DNA from: Hyphomicrobium sp. 12-62-95 | GTDB taxonomy: Bacteria; Pseudomonadota; Alphaproteobacteria; Rhizobiales; Hyphomicrobiaceae | Length of the DNA stretch: 64,000 nucleotides | NCBI GenBank assembly: GCA_002279935.1 | Contig: NCCZ01000005.1 | Location: 62,001 to 126,000, forward strand | Direction: 5' to 3' | In this document: positions 26,714 to 35,933 of the stretch, one piece after another | How the letters are laid out: the number at the start of each line of letters is the position of its first letter | Numbering within the stretch: position 1 is the stretch's first letter | Program-made: the position numbers and the translations under genes | Notes under the pieces: model-generated | What the model saw: only the letters and a program-made list of their open reading frames with translations | Told to the model about the DNA's origin: nothing | Database searches by the model: none

Positions 26714-29160
26714 AATGCCGCCCTTGCCGGCTTGGGTGCTGGGGATTGAGTGGACGCCGGGGCTGACGCGTTCTGACTGCGGATCCCGGCCAGCTTGGTC
26801 CGCTTTAGCATTAGAGCGTTGATCGCTACGACCGCCGAGCTGCCGGACATGGCAATGGCGGCGATAGTCGGGCTTAGCAAGAAGGGATAGAGCACGCCCG
26901 CGGCAAGTGGGAAGGCAACGACGTTATAGCCGACCGCCCAATAGAGGTTTTGATGCATTTTCCTGAGCGTTGCTCGGGACAGCTCGATGGCGCCGACAAC
27001 ATCGTAGGGATCACTTTTCATAAGAACAATATCAGCGCTCTCAATTGCGACGTCTGTGCCTGCGCCAATCGCGAATCCGACATCGGCTTGGGTCAAGGCC
27101 GGAGCGTCATTGACGCCATCCCCGACCATACCGACCTTCTTGCCCTGGGATTGCAGCTCCTTGACCTTTGATGCCTTCTGGCTAGGCAAGACGTCTGCGA
27201 GAACGATGTCGATGCCCAATTCGCGGCCAATGCGCTCAGCCGTACCCTGATTGTCACCGGTGATCATTGCGACCTGCACGCCACGTTCCTGAAGCGCTTG
27301 GATCGTTGCAGCTGCTGTCGGACGCGGTTTGTCGGCGATGGCAATAAGTCCGAGAATCTTGTTGTCACGCGCCAAGTGTACGACGGTGCGGCCAGCGCCT
27401 TGGAGCCGCTCAGAATCGCTCGTAAGTTCGCCAACTTCGATCGTCTGTGCGTCCATGAGTCTCCGGTTGCCAAGGAAGACCGTTTTACCCGCCACTATCG
27501 CCTGTGCGCCCATCCCTTCAATGTTGGTGAAGGACTCCGCCTTGCCTGCATCGCTACCTGCCGCTCGACGGAGGATGGCTTGGGCAAGCGGATGATCAGA
27601 GCCAACCTCAACAGATGCGGCAATGCTTAGTACTTCACGTTCATTTACACCCTTGGCAGGTACCACTTCGACCACTTCGGGCTGGCCCATCGTGAGCGTC
27701 CCGGTCTTATCAAAAACCACGACATCCAACTTTGTCGCCTCTTCGAGAGCCCCGGCATTCTTGAAAAGAATACCGTTCATGGCTCCGAGCCCGGTGCCCA
27801 CCATGATCGCCATCGGCGTTGCCAGCCCGAGTGCGTCGGGGCAGGCGATAACGAACACCGTTATCGTTAGCGTAAGGGCGAACAAGAGCGGCTTACCAAG
27901 CCACCAGAACCAAACGACGAAGGTGAGCAATCCGATTAGAACTGCAGCTAGGACAAGCCATTGAGCAGCGCGGTCCGCGAGCAGCTGCGCTGGTGCCTTC
28001 GAGTTCTGGGCCTCTTGCACAAGCTTAACAATCTGTGCGAGCGCCGTGTCCGCGCCAACGTTTGTCGCTGTATAGCGGAACGTGCCACTCTTATTGATCG
28101 TCGCACCGATAACGGTATCACCTGGCTTCTTGTCGACAGGCATCGACTCACCCGTCAGCATCGACTCATCGACTGTCGAGCGCCCGTCCGTGACGTTGCC
28201 ATCAACTGGGATTTTGTTGCCTGGACGAATGACGACAACGTCACCAGCGAACACCTCGGCGGTTGATACTTCGATTTCCTGTCCGCCTCGGATCACATTG
28301 GCCTTTGGAGGTGCCAAGTCCAGCAGCGCACGGATAGCGGCGGACGCCCCCGCTCGCGCGCGCATTTCGAGCCAGTGTCCGAGCAGGATGAATACCAGCA
28401 GCAGAGCCGCGGCTTCATAGAATTGCTCGCCGCCATAAATGAACGTCGACCCCACGCTGAACAAGTATCCAGTACCTACACTGAGTACGACCAGAACGGC
28501 CATATTGGCGACGCCGTTCTTAAGTGCGCGGTAGGCTGCAACGACGAATGGCCATACTGGATACAGGATAGCGGCGCTGGCTAAAACGAACAGTACAAGA
28601 TCGAGCCGCAGGCCGAATGGCGGCGAGATTTTTATCGAGTCCATGCCCATAGGAGACAGGAAGAAAATTGGCACGGTGAACCCGAGCGCAATAAAAAAGC
28701 GGTTCCGCATGTCGCGAACCATCTCTTGCATATCCATACCTGCGCCGTGACCCATCTCATGGCTCATGTCATCCATCTGCATGGCATTGCCCGGATGTTC
28801 AGACGCGCCTACCCGGGTGTCCTTGACTGATGAACCTTCATGGCGCATGGCGGAATGGTCATGTTCGGAATGTTGGCTCTCCGCTTTATTAGCTACGGTG
28901 GTGTCCCGCAGTGGTGGTGAGCCAGATTCGCAAAGATGTAAGGGTGCAAGTTCCCCCCCGCAGTGGTGGCCGCATCGCTCGATGGCCTTCTCAATAGTCG
29001 CTGGCACTATTTTGGCCTCGTCGTACGTGACGGTCGCGCTGCCTGAAACCTGGTTGACGGACACTTCTGTCACACCGCCGAGCCTCCGGAGTTGCTTTTC
29101 GACTCCCGAGGCGCCTAGCGGCGAGAGCAGTTCTCCGACTTGCAGATTGATGCTCTTCAT
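26710..29160 (-). CDS. P1B-type metal ATPase with CPD motif
   Basis: An 816-residue heavy-metal pump. The N-terminal HMA-like fold has lost its CxxC ([19 protein letters not shown]), followed by CGHHCGGE and a His/Met-rich linker ([19 protein letters not shown]). The core has eight membrane segments, TGES, DKTGTLT (phosphorylated Asp), GDGVNDAP and the P1B SPC/CPC position reading [11 protein letters not shown], i.e. Cys-Pro-Asp where Cu(I) pumps have CPC and CopB types CPH. Late segments keep YN, M-S-SS patterns of the copper group. It probably exports copper (oxidation state uncertain). First gene of an operon with the MFS exporter. Confidence 0.92.
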   Translation of the reverse strand: MKSINLQVGELLSPLGASGVEKQLRRLGGVTEVSVNQVSGSATVTYDEAKIVPATIEKAIERCGHHCGGELAPLHLCESGSPPLRDTTVANKAESQHSEHDHSAMRHEGSSVKDTRVGASEHPGNAMQMDDMSHEMGHGAGMDMQEMVRDMRNRFFIALGFTVPIFFLSPMGMDSIKISPPFGLRLDLVLFVLASAAILYPVWPFVVAAYRALKNGVANMAVLVVLSVGTGYLFSVGSTFIYGGEQFYEAAALLLVFILLGHWLEMRARAGASAAIRALLDLAPPKANVIRGGQEIEVSTAEVFAGDVVVIRPGNKIPVDGNVTDGRSTVDESMLTGESMPVDKKPGDTVIGATINKSGTFRYTATNVGADTALAQIVKLVQEAQNSKAPAQLLADRAAQWLVLAAVLIGLLTFVVWFWWLGKPLLFALTLTITVFVIACPDALGLATPMAIMVGTGLGAMNGILFKNAGALEEATKLDVVVFDKTGTLTMGQPEVVEVVPAKGVNEREVLSIAASVEVGSDHPLAQAILRRAAGSDAGKAESFTNIEGMGAQAIVAGKTVFLGNRRLMDAQTIEVGELTSDSERLQGAGRTVVHLARDNKILGLIAIADKPRPTAAATIQALQERGVQVAMITGDNQGTAERIGRELGIDIVLADVLPSQKASKVKELQSQGKKVGMVGDGVNDAPALTQADVGFAIGAGTDVAIESADIVLMKSDPYDVVGAIELSRATLRKMHQNLYWAVGYNVVAFPLAAGVLYPFLLSPTIAAIAMSGSSAVVAINALMLKRTKLAGIRSQNASAPASTQSPAPKPARAAL

Positions 29161-29362
29161 CGCTTTCTACCTCTCTAAATTCTGACGTCTCATATTCAAA
29201 GTCGCCGTCACGCCGAGGCAACGCCAGATTGCGGCTGGCCGCATCGTTAGTCACAGACGCCGTCGACAGGACGATCATAATATCGCGTCGTGCGGCAAGC
29301 TGGTCGTGAGGGTAATGGCGCTATGCGATTTGACAGGCGTTTGAATTGGTTCCGAGCCATAC

Positions 29363-30067
29363 TCAACACCTTCTCGCCTCTAACTCCTCACGACCCTCCA
29401 TTTTTTCAAGAGCGCTGTTTCGAGTTCCAGTAATTATGTAGACGATGTACAGCGACATGATTGCCCCGCCAAAACAGAAAACCGATATGTAGGCGTACTG
29501 GAAAAAGAAATATGTGACGGTCACCACCAAGACGACCAAATAGCCAAAGTTATTGACCTCTTTGATCGAGGACGTGACGAGCGGCGCGATAATCACGAAT
29601 AGGTAGACAATGTATGTCATTGAACGTGGGATGATAGCATCCAGCAAGTGAGTCCCCTGGTAGCTAATGGCCCGGCCGAGAAACGTTGTGGTTAGCCAGC
29701 CGTCATGCGCGAAATAGGGAACATATTGCAGCGCGCCGATCATGCCGCCGAGAATCGCAAACAACAGATAAAGTTGACGCCGCCGGCACGGCTCAAGGAC
29801 GTAGGTAGAGTACGGAACCCACACCGGCCATGTAAGCCAGGAAAAGAACATATAGGCCAACGAGAAACGTTCGACCCACTCGGGCTCTGACAGGCGGCCG
29901 CCTGTCCAAATCATGCCTTCGAAAAATTGCTGAAGCCCAAACAAAAGCGGCAACGTCGCAAAGGGAAGGTAGCGGCGATCTCTGCGATACGCTTCGCGCA
30001 TTGCGAACGCGCCCGCCGGAACCAGAACGGCGGCAGACACAAAGCTCACCTCAGCGGACAAGCACAT
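29363..30067 (-). CDS. DUF6629 family membrane protein
   Basis: A 234-residue protein with about seven membrane segments, read from ATG 30067 (GAGGAG 9 bases upstream); the seven codons before it are unlikely. The start MCLSAEVSFVSAAVLVPAG and LFGLQQFFEGMIW match the DUF6629 family, whose function is unknown. It heads the group of small membrane proteins between the ATPase and FabI genes. Confidence 0.75.
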   Translation of the reverse strand: MCLSAEVSFVSAAVLVPAGAFAMREAYRRDRRYLPFATLPLLFGLQQFFEGMIWTGGRLSEPEWVERFSLAYMFFSWLTWPVWVPYSTYVLEPCRRRQLYLLFAILGGMIGALQYVPYFAHDGWLTTTFLGRAISYQGTHLLDAIIPRSMTYIVYLFVIIAPLVTSSIKEVNNFGYLVVLVVTVTYFFFQYAYISVFCFGGAIMSLYIVYIITGTRNSALEKMEGREELEARRC

Positions 30068-30165
30068 AGCAAACGGCTCCTCGAACAACTCTCTTCGCTT
30101 ACTTGACCGCTTGCACCTGCCCCATCAGTCATCACTCCGGAACCACCGAGCACATCCAGCGCCGA

Positions 30166-30642
30166 TTAGTTCCCACCGACGGTATGTGCCATCGTAAGCC
30201 GGTTAAGTCGCAGCGAGAACCAGGTAAAAATCACGACATCTATCAGCGTAGCAAGCGCGGCCTGAGTCATCACGACAACCTGGAACACCGAAAGGGGATT
30301 TCCCCCACGGATCCAGTCGATGACGGCGTAGCCAACCACGAATAAAGGCAGTAGAGACACAAGTATCTCCACCAGCGTGTGTATTACGCCGCCACGTGGC
30401 TGCGCCAGGACAGCCTGCGCCTGCCATGCCACGTAGACCAGTGCAACAACACCAATCCACGACACATGTTTCATGGCCTCATCAGTTGTCGCCACGCTCG
30501 GCGCGTGACCAATCCATAACAGCCACCATAGCAAGATGGACAAGACGATCGGAGCACCATGCCTGACACCCGGACCGAGAATCCTCCAACCGGCTTTGCT
30601 GCCGAGTATTTCTTCCGTATGCGACGTCCGAGCCGTTCCCAT
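30166..30642 (-). CDS. Membrane protein of unknown function
   Basis: A 158-residue protein with four hydrophobic segments (about 30-44, 60-76, 92-108, 122-140). ATG 30642 has GTGGAG 6 bases upstream; GTG 30654 is an alternative. No family recognised. The isoprenylcysteine-methyltransferase-like gene lies 26 bases upstream in the same direction. Confidence 0.6.
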   Translation of the reverse strand: MGTARTSHTEEILGSKAGWRILGPGVRHGAPIVLSILLWWLLWIGHAPSVATTDEAMKHVSWIGVVALVYVAWQAQAVLAQPRGGVIHTLVEILVSLLPLFVVGYAVIDWIRGGNPLSVFQVVVMTQAALATLIDVVIFTWFSLRLNRLTMAHTVGGN

Positions 30643-30668
30643 TGTCATCTCCACGTTTCCACCTAGTG

Positions 30669-31325
30669 CTAAGCTCGCGACGAATCGACGGGGTTAATTG
30701 ATCGCGGAATGAACCCCGGGACGCGCGCCGAGTAGCGCCTGTAAGCATCGCCAAACCTCGATATTGCTTCACGTTCCTCTGTGTGTGCGAGCCGCACGTA
30801 CATCCAAACAAGTACCGGGAACATCGCAAGTGTGAGGAGCGTTGGCCATTGCAGGAGAAAACCAAACATCACCGAAATGAAGCCAACGTATTGGGGATGC
30901 CGGACGTAGGCGTAGGGACCAGTTGTGGCGAGCGCCTTTTGAGCCTGAGCCGCATACAGTACTCGCCATGCCGCTGAGATGAGCATGAAGCCGCCCACGA
31001 TGAAGCCAAAACTTAGCAAGTGAAAGGGCCCGAAGTGCGGATTGGTCCGCCACCCGAACATCGTTTCGAGCAAATGGCCTGAATCGTGCGAGAGCCAATC
31101 GACATTCGGGTAGCGGCTCTGCAGCCATCCCGACAGCACATAAATTGTGAGCGGAAACCCGTACATTTCTGTGAACAGCGCCACGATGAAAGCACTGAAA
31201 GCACCAAACGATCTCCAGTCCCGCGCGGTTTGCGGCTTAGAAAAGCTGAAGGCGAAAACAATGAAGATCAGTGAATTAATGATCACGAGGGACCAGAGAC
31301 CATAAGCAGGTGCTTGCTCGGTCAT
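30669..31325 (-). CDS. ICMT/NnrU-like membrane methyltransferase
   Basis: A 218-residue membrane protein whose C-terminal part has the isoprenylcysteine methyltransferase signature: TTGPYAYVRHPQYVGF, a Pro/Leu-rich segment and EEREAISRFGDAYRRY. Members bind S-adenosylmethionine and methylate lipids or small thiols; in bacteria most are uncharacterised. Five or six membrane segments. It overlaps the DUF2933 gene by 4 bases, so both are coupled, a pairing I recognise from metal-resistance islands. Confidence 0.82.
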   Translation of the reverse strand: MTEQAPAYGLWSLVIINSLIFIVFAFSFSKPQTARDWRSFGAFSAFIVALFTEMYGFPLTIYVLSGWLQSRYPNVDWLSHDSGHLLETMFGWRTNPHFGPFHLLSFGFIVGGFMLISAAWRVLYAAQAQKALATTGPYAYVRHPQYVGFISVMFGFLLQWPTLLTLAMFPVLVWMYVRLAHTEEREAISRFGDAYRRYSARVPGFIPRSINPVDSSRA

Positions 31326-31603
31326 GACTTGTCTCCGACTATTTCCTGAGGTGCGCTTTTGCGCTCATTGCTCTGCGATACGTGGCCGGTATGGCCACCG
31401 TGACCAAATATGTGCAGAAGCGGGCATGCGAGCAGGAAGAGAAGCGGGAGCGCGCCAAGGAAGTGCGCCCGGTGCTCACTCAAAAGCATGGTCAACGCGA
31501 TCGCGAGAAACCCGAGGAAAACCCAGAATGTTCGGGAGCCCCAGAAGCTGCCCGAAGAGGCGGCGGCGTCGTGCTGATCCTGTCGAGTCTGATGGGAATG
31601 CAT
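31322..31603 (-). CDS. DUF2933 family His-rich membrane peptide
   Basis: A 93-residue protein from ATG 31603 (AAGGAG 7 bases upstream; the frame further up is non-coding). A His-rich start (MHSHQTRQDQHD), two hydrophobic segments and the DUF2933 signature LLACPLLHIFGHGGHTGH near the end. The His-Gly repeats could bind metal at the membrane. Co-transcribed with the methyltransferase. Confidence 0.82.
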   Translation of the reverse strand: MHSHQTRQDQHDAAASSGSFWGSRTFWVFLGFLAIALTMLLSEHRAHFLGALPLLFLLACPLLHIFGHGGHTGHVSQSNERKSAPQEIVGDKS

Positions 31604-31665
31604 CTCGTTCTCCTTTTTTAATCGTTCGCCTCGTCTTGAGTGTTCCTCACCCGCCTTCCAAAGAG

Positions 31666-32448
31666 TCAATGGAAGACCATGCCGGCCACGTGGAACCCGG
31701 CATCGGCATGCAAAACCTCTCCTGTGATGGAAGATCCATAGTCGCTGGCCAGAAGCACCGACACCCGACCAACCTCGCAAGCGTCGACCGTTCGCCGCAG
31801 AGGGGCCTTGGCGGCGGCTTCGGCAATCAACTCGTCAAAATGCTCAATGCCCGAGGCGGCCCGCGTCCTAACGGGGCCTGCCGAAATGGCATTGACGCGA
31901 ATACCCTTGGGACCCAGTTCGTGGGCTAGGTAACGCACCGAGGCTTCAAGCGCGGCCTTCACCGGCCCCATCACGTTATAATGGTCGACGACTTTTTCGG
32001 CACCGTAATAACTCAAGGTTAGCAAGGTTCCGCCTTGTGTCATGAGCGGTTCAGCCAGATGTGCCATGCGTATGAATGAATGACATGAGATCAGCATTGA
32101 TTCAGCGAAGCCGTCCGCTGAGCAGTCGGTCAATCGGCCATGAAGATCCTCTTTGCGCGCCCAGGCAATGGCGTGAAAGACAACATCGATGCGTCCCCAC
32201 TTCTGCTTAATTGCATCAAAAACAGCCTCAAGCTGCCCCGGGACTCCGACATCACAAGGTAAGACGATCTCTGCGCCAAGTTCGGCTGCAAGCGGCGCCA
32301 CATGTGGCTTCGCCTTGTCATTCAAGTATGTCATCGCGAGATCAGCGCCAGCGCCGCGAAAGTGTTTCGCCGCCCACCAGGCGAGGCTGTCCGCATTCGC
32401 GACACCGACCACCAGCGCTTTCCGGCCTTTGAGATCGATGGCTTCCAT
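31666..32448 (-). CDS. fabI: Enoyl-[acyl-carrier-protein] reductase FabI
   Basis: A 260-residue short-chain dehydrogenase. ATG 32448 has GAGGAG 8 bases upstream. FabI features: LVVGVANADSLAW cofactor loop, catalytic Tyr157 and Lys164 (YNVMGPVKAALEAS; E. coli Y156/K163) and the FabI-type Tyr147. It reduces enoyl-ACP with NADH in the last step of fatty-acid elongation. Here it follows pta and ackA, a combination seen in alphaproteobacterial stress clusters; as a second copy it could support membrane repair or triclosan tolerance (inference). Confidence 0.9.
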   Translation of the reverse strand: MEAIDLKGRKALVVGVANADSLAWWAAKHFRGAGADLAMTYLNDKAKPHVAPLAAELGAEIVLPCDVGVPGQLEAVFDAIKQKWGRIDVVFHAIAWARKEDLHGRLTDCSADGFAESMLISCHSFIRMAHLAEPLMTQGGTLLTLSYYGAEKVVDHYNVMGPVKAALEASVRYLAHELGPKGIRVNAISAGPVRTRAASGIEHFDELIAEAAAKAPLRRTVDACEVGRVSVLLASDYGSSITGEVLHADAGFHVAGMVFH

Positions 32449-32477
32449 TGAACAATTCTCCTCGTCTTTGACTCGCG

Positions 32478-33494
32478 TTACATCGGCAGCGGGCAACATG
32501 CAGTTTCAGGTTGCGGCGCCGCTTGGAGGCTCTGCTCAACCCCCGACACTTTTGACTTTGGCCGTTTCGGCGTTCGGCTATGGATCAGCGCGGCAAGCGC
32601 GAGGGCAGCAAGTCGACCGGTGGCCGGATCGGAGCGTGAACTCAAAATAACAGGCGCAGTAAGTCCAAGTACAACGCCGGCGGCCACAGCGCCGGCGAGA
32701 TATTCTAGTGTTTTGGCGAGAACGTTACCGGAGACCAGATCAGGCACAAGAAGGATATCAGCTTGACCGGCAACTCTCGAGGCAATGCCCTTCTCCGTCG
32801 CAGCCGTCAGCGAAATGGCGTTGTCAAAAGCGAGCGGACCATCGACGATAGCACCGTGGATTTGGCCGCGTTGGGCCATCATGGTGAGAGCGGCCGCGTC
32901 AAGCGTGGATGCAATATCGGGATTGACGGTCTCGACTGCCGACAACACGGCAGCCTTCGGAGATTCGACGCCCAAGAGTTGGCAAAGCTCGATCGCGTTC
33001 TGAAGGATCTGCGCCTTGGCAGTGAGGTCGGGCGCAATGTTGATAGCGGCGTCGGTGATGCAGAGAAGCTTGGAGTAAGAAGGTATGTCACACAGGAAGG
33101 CATGACTGACGCGCCGCCCAGGCAAGCGGAGGCCATGCTCTGAATCGAGGATGGCGCGTAAGAATACATCGGTATGGATCAGACCCTTCATAAGCACGTC
33201 GGCCTTGCCGTCGCGCACGAGCGCGACTCCTGCTGCGGCCGCTGCAACGTCACTCTTTGCATCAATGATGTGGGCAGCTGTATAGCGGAGGCCCGCCGAG
33301 GCAGAAAGCTCGCGGATGGCTTGGGACTCACCAATAAGAACCGGTTCAATGATGCCAAGTTCGACCGCCGCGCGTATCGTCTCGAGGACGACCTCCTGCG
33401 CGGCATTCACAACCGCGACCCGAATAAGGCCAAAACCTTTACTTCGATGGATCAGGTCTTGCAGCTTGTGGACCTGTTTGTTGCCATTCGTCAT
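32478..33494 (-). CDS. pta: Phosphate acyltransferase (Pta/Ptb type)
   Basis: A 338-residue protein of the phosphate acetyl/butyryltransferase fold, with typical segments LMKGLIHTDVFLRAIL, VSHAFLCDIP, ITDAAINIAPDL and a C-terminal ILLVPDLVSGNVLAKTLEYL. It converts acyl-CoA and phosphate to acyl phosphate and CoA. It overlaps the acetate-kinase gene by 4 bases, so the pair makes ATP from acetyl-CoA (or propionyl-CoA). The short C-terminal tail beyond about residue 305 is Lys/Pro-rich and not conserved. Confidence 0.88.
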   Translation of the reverse strand: MTNGNKQVHKLQDLIHRSKGFGLIRVAVVNAAQEVVLETIRAAVELGIIEPVLIGESQAIRELSASAGLRYTAAHIIDAKSDVAAAAAGVALVRDGKADVLMKGLIHTDVFLRAILDSEHGLRLPGRRVSHAFLCDIPSYSKLLCITDAAINIAPDLTAKAQILQNAIELCQLLGVESPKAAVLSAVETVNPDIASTLDAAALTMMAQRGQIHGAIVDGPLAFDNAISLTAATEKGIASRVAGQADILLVPDLVSGNVLAKTLEYLAGAVAAGVVLGLTAPVILSSRSDPATGRLAALALAALIHSRTPKRPKSKVSGVEQSLQAAPQPETACCPLPM

Positions 33495-34693
33495 AACGCC
33501 ACCTGTATGAGCTGATCTGCGAGCAGTCGCTGGACGTGCCGCGCGATCATCAACTCTTCGTCGGAGACGACGGCCTGAACACTCACGGCTGCTCCTGGAA
33601 CTGAAAAAACTCCGGCTCCTGCTCGATTTGCGTTGGCTTCGAGATTGATTCCCAAATAAGCGAGTCCGTCACAGATCTTTGCGCGGATCTCCGGGGCGTT
33701 TTCGCCAATCCCGCCTGTGAACACCAGGCGGTCAACGCCCCCGAGTGCAGCCGTCATCGCTGCGAGGTGATGCTTGGCGCGGTAGCAGAAGAGATCGATT
33801 GCCTCGCGTGCTGCGGGTTTATCTCGATGGTCCAAGAGCTCACGCATATCGCTTGAAATTCCGGAAACACCGAGGAGTCCCGACTGCTCGTAGAGCAGTG
33901 TCTGCACAGCACCAGTCGTCATACCCAACGCCGTCAGAAGGTAGAGAACAGTCCCTGGATCAAGATCACCGCAACGGGTCCCCATCATCAGGCCGGCGAG
34001 CGTGCTGAAGCCCATCGTTGTTTCAATACTGCGGCCGTTCTTGAGAGCGCACATCGAGGCGCCGTTTCCGAGATGAGCAACGACGATGCGCTCATGCTCC
34101 ACATCGACGCCGCCTTGGCGCAGCGAGTTGACAACAGACTCATACGACAGCCCGTGAAATCCATAACGCTGCACCCCGTTGTCCTGGAGACTGAGCGGCA
34201 AACCCGTAAGCTTGGCTATCCGGGGCCGGCTGTGATGAAAAGCGGTATCGAAGCAGGCGACCTGCCGCAGGTTCGGCTGCATCTCCCGCATGGCTGCAAT
34301 TCCAGCGAGATTGTGCGGCAGATGCAGTGGCGCAAGCGGGATGAGTTGTTCGAGGCGGTCTTCAACTTCTGGTGTCACAAGGAGCGAACAGTCGCAGTCA
34401 GCACCGCCATGAATGACGCGATGCCCAACAGCCAGAAGCGGCCGGTCCGCCATGTATTTTGGAAGGGCGTCGATTAAAAGGGCGAGCGCTACATCATGGC
34501 TGCCAAGCACAGTCTGTTTGTCGAAAATAGTCGCGCCAGTCGCGCTCTTGGCATGAAATCGCCCGCGTGAGAGCCCTATTCCATCGAGTGCGCCGGAAAA
34601 GAACTTCGGCAAAGTCTTGTCAGAGCCGAACAACGTAAATTTCACGCTGGACGAGCCGCTATTGACGACGAGGATGGCGGCATCATGGGACAT
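33491..34693 (-). CDS. ackA: Acetate/propionate kinase
   Basis: A full-length 400-residue acetokinase. Motifs: the N-terminal phosphate loop LVVNSGSSSVKF, VVAHLGNGASMCAL, RCGDLDPGTVLYL and LVFTGGIGENAPEIRAK. It transfers phosphate from acyl phosphate to ADP. With pta and fabI it forms an operon, transcribed from the hairpin-flanked region at 34700-34780. Confidence 0.93.
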   Translation of the reverse strand: MSHDAAILVVNSGSSSVKFTLFGSDKTLPKFFSGALDGIGLSRGRFHAKSATGATIFDKQTVLGSHDVALALLIDALPKYMADRPLLAVGHRVIHGGADCDCSLLVTPEVEDRLEQLIPLAPLHLPHNLAGIAAMREMQPNLRQVACFDTAFHHSRPRIAKLTGLPLSLQDNGVQRYGFHGLSYESVVNSLRQGGVDVEHERIVVAHLGNGASMCALKNGRSIETTMGFSTLAGLMMGTRCGDLDPGTVLYLLTALGMTTGAVQTLLYEQSGLLGVSGISSDMRELLDHRDKPAAREAIDLFCYRAKHHLAAMTAALGGVDRLVFTGGIGENAPEIRAKICDGLAYLGINLEANANRAGAGVFSVPGAAVSVQAVVSDEELMIARHVQRLLADQLIQVAL

Positions 34694-34733
34694 ACGCTCG
34701 TCAATCTCCAGTCTGTAGTGCCGACCGTTTTCA

Positions 34734-34748
34734 GGGCGGCTGCCGCCC
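34734..34748 (-). terminator. Terminator-like hairpin after the LTXXQ-protein gene
   Basis: GGGCGG (34734-34739) and CCGCCC (34743-34748) can pair around a CTG loop, about 35 bases past the stop of the gene at 34780. No T-run follows, so the call is tentative; it lies between that gene and ackA. Confidence 0.4.
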
Positions 34749-34779
34749 CCCTATGATCGATTTGATGGAACGCTGTGGG

Positions 34780-35283
34780 CTACATCGTGCAGCCCATACC
34801 TGTTAGCACGTCGTCAGATTTTTTCTGCTGGTCTGGGGTCAAGGCCGAGTACAAGGCCGCTAGAGCCGGTTCCAGTTTCTTGAGCGACGCCACCCGGTTT
34901 TCCATTGCATCGATATAACTTCGTGTCCGCTCTACGGGAGTCTTGGCGTCTAGGAGTTTCATCATGAGTTGCTGTGTTTCAAGCATGTGATTGAGATGTC
35001 CCTTGAGAGCCGTGGCGTAGCCATCCCACGCAGGTCCTTGTGCCGCTGTGATTGCGAGTTCAGACTTTAAAAAGGCTAAGCGGCCATCTGCAAAGGAGGA
35101 CATGCCGCCCATCATGGGGCAACTTCCGGTCAGTCCAGTAAGGCTGCCTAAACCGCGCATGACGTGTACCGATGTTTCGGCAGGTGACTGAGCCAGTGCC
35201 ACCGCGAGCGGGAGCAGAGAAACCGTGGCTGTAGCCAGCGTAAGCGAAAAGCGCTTTGCGAATATTTTGACTGGGAGTTTCAT
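34780..35283 (-). CDS. Spy/CpxP-like LTXXQ-motif periplasmic protein
   Basis: A 167-residue protein from ATG 35283 (AAGGGA upstream), with a signal peptide ending VALA and a helical mature part that contains LTPDQQKKSDDVL, the LTxxQ signature of Spy/CpxP chaperones. Met/Cys-rich stretches (SCPMMGGMSSFADG at about 53-66, LTGMGCTM at the end) suggest copper binding or sensing. Family members protect periplasmic proteins or modulate kinases during metal and envelope stress. Confidence 0.82.
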   Translation of the reverse strand: MKLPVKIFAKRFSLTLATATVSLLPLAVALAQSPAETSVHVMRGLGSLTGLTGSCPMMGGMSSFADGRLAFLKSELAITAAQGPAWDGYATALKGHLNHMLETQQLMMKLLDAKTPVERTRSYIDAMENRVASLKKLEPALAALYSALTPDQQKKSDDVLTGMGCTM

Positions 35284-35315
35284 CGGACTATCCCTTATTA
35301 AACAACTGCGCCTGC

Positions 35316-35534
35316 CTATTTGTGAGCCTTGCCGCCACCGCAGCATCCGGAACCACTTTTCACATGAGAGGTGTGGCCTGTGCGAGTGGCGTCAGATGTA
35401 TTGACCTGTTCCTTAGTGCCGGCTTGCGCCCTTTGGTCTTTCTTGTCGCCGCCGCCGCAGCAGTCCGCTTTCTGCGGTGCTACTGTCTTCGTTTCATCTG
35501 TCTTCGACGCTGATGTTTCGCTTGTCTTTGACAT
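35316..35534 (-). CDS. Small Cys-rich (CCGGG) protein
   Basis: A 72-residue hydrophilic protein with two CCGGG motifs (ADCCGGGDKK and GSGCCGGGKAHK) separated by a Thr/Lys-rich linker, without signal peptide. ATG 35534 follows AAGGAG. The paired Cys motifs are likely metal ligands, so a cytosolic metal buffer is the simplest role; no family is established. Confidence 0.72.
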   Translation of the reverse strand: MSKTSETSASKTDETKTVAPQKADCCGGGDKKDQRAQAGTKEQVNTSDATRTGHTSHVKSGSGCCGGGKAHK

Positions 35535-35581
35535 GTCATTCTCCTTTGGGGGCTAGTTCACGTCGCGTTTGAATTTATAGT

Positions 35582-35884
35582 TCAGCAACCATGCCGATGC
35601 CGGTTTTGTTCTGACGGCGTCGGCGTCCCAGAATGGCCATCATGAGCCGGCACGCCACGTGCTGCCGTTAGGTTTGAAGCAACAGTGGCAGATGTATTGC
35701 CGCTTAGGTTAGCGTCCTCTGTGCCCGGTTCGGCTGTTTCATCCGCCTTCGGTTTCGAACTGCGCCAGCCCTCTCTCCCGTGCCCGCCGTGGCCGTGACG
35801 ATGGCCGCCATGGCCAAACATGTGCATGGCGACAAAACCGACAGCCAACGCTAACCAAAACCAGTTATTTTGAATCCATTCCAT
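35582..35884 (-). CDS. His/Gly-rich membrane-anchored peptide (DUF2933-like)
   Basis: A 100-residue protein with one hydrophobic N-terminal segment (WIQNNWFWLALAVGFVAMH), directly followed by a His-Gly cluster (MFGHGGHRHGHGGHGREG) and a low-complexity tail that ends HRHGC. The pattern resembles the DUF2933 protein at 31322-31603 with the membrane part shortened. Likely a metal-binding membrane peptide. Confidence 0.72.
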   Translation of the reverse strand: MEWIQNNWFWLALAVGFVAMHMFGHGGHRHGHGGHGREGWRSSKPKADETAEPGTEDANLSGNTSATVASNLTAARGVPAHDGHSGTPTPSEQNRHRHGC

Positions 35885-35933
35885 GGTTCATTCCTCCGTC
35901 TGTTTCAACCCGCCGCACAATGCGGCCGGCACT

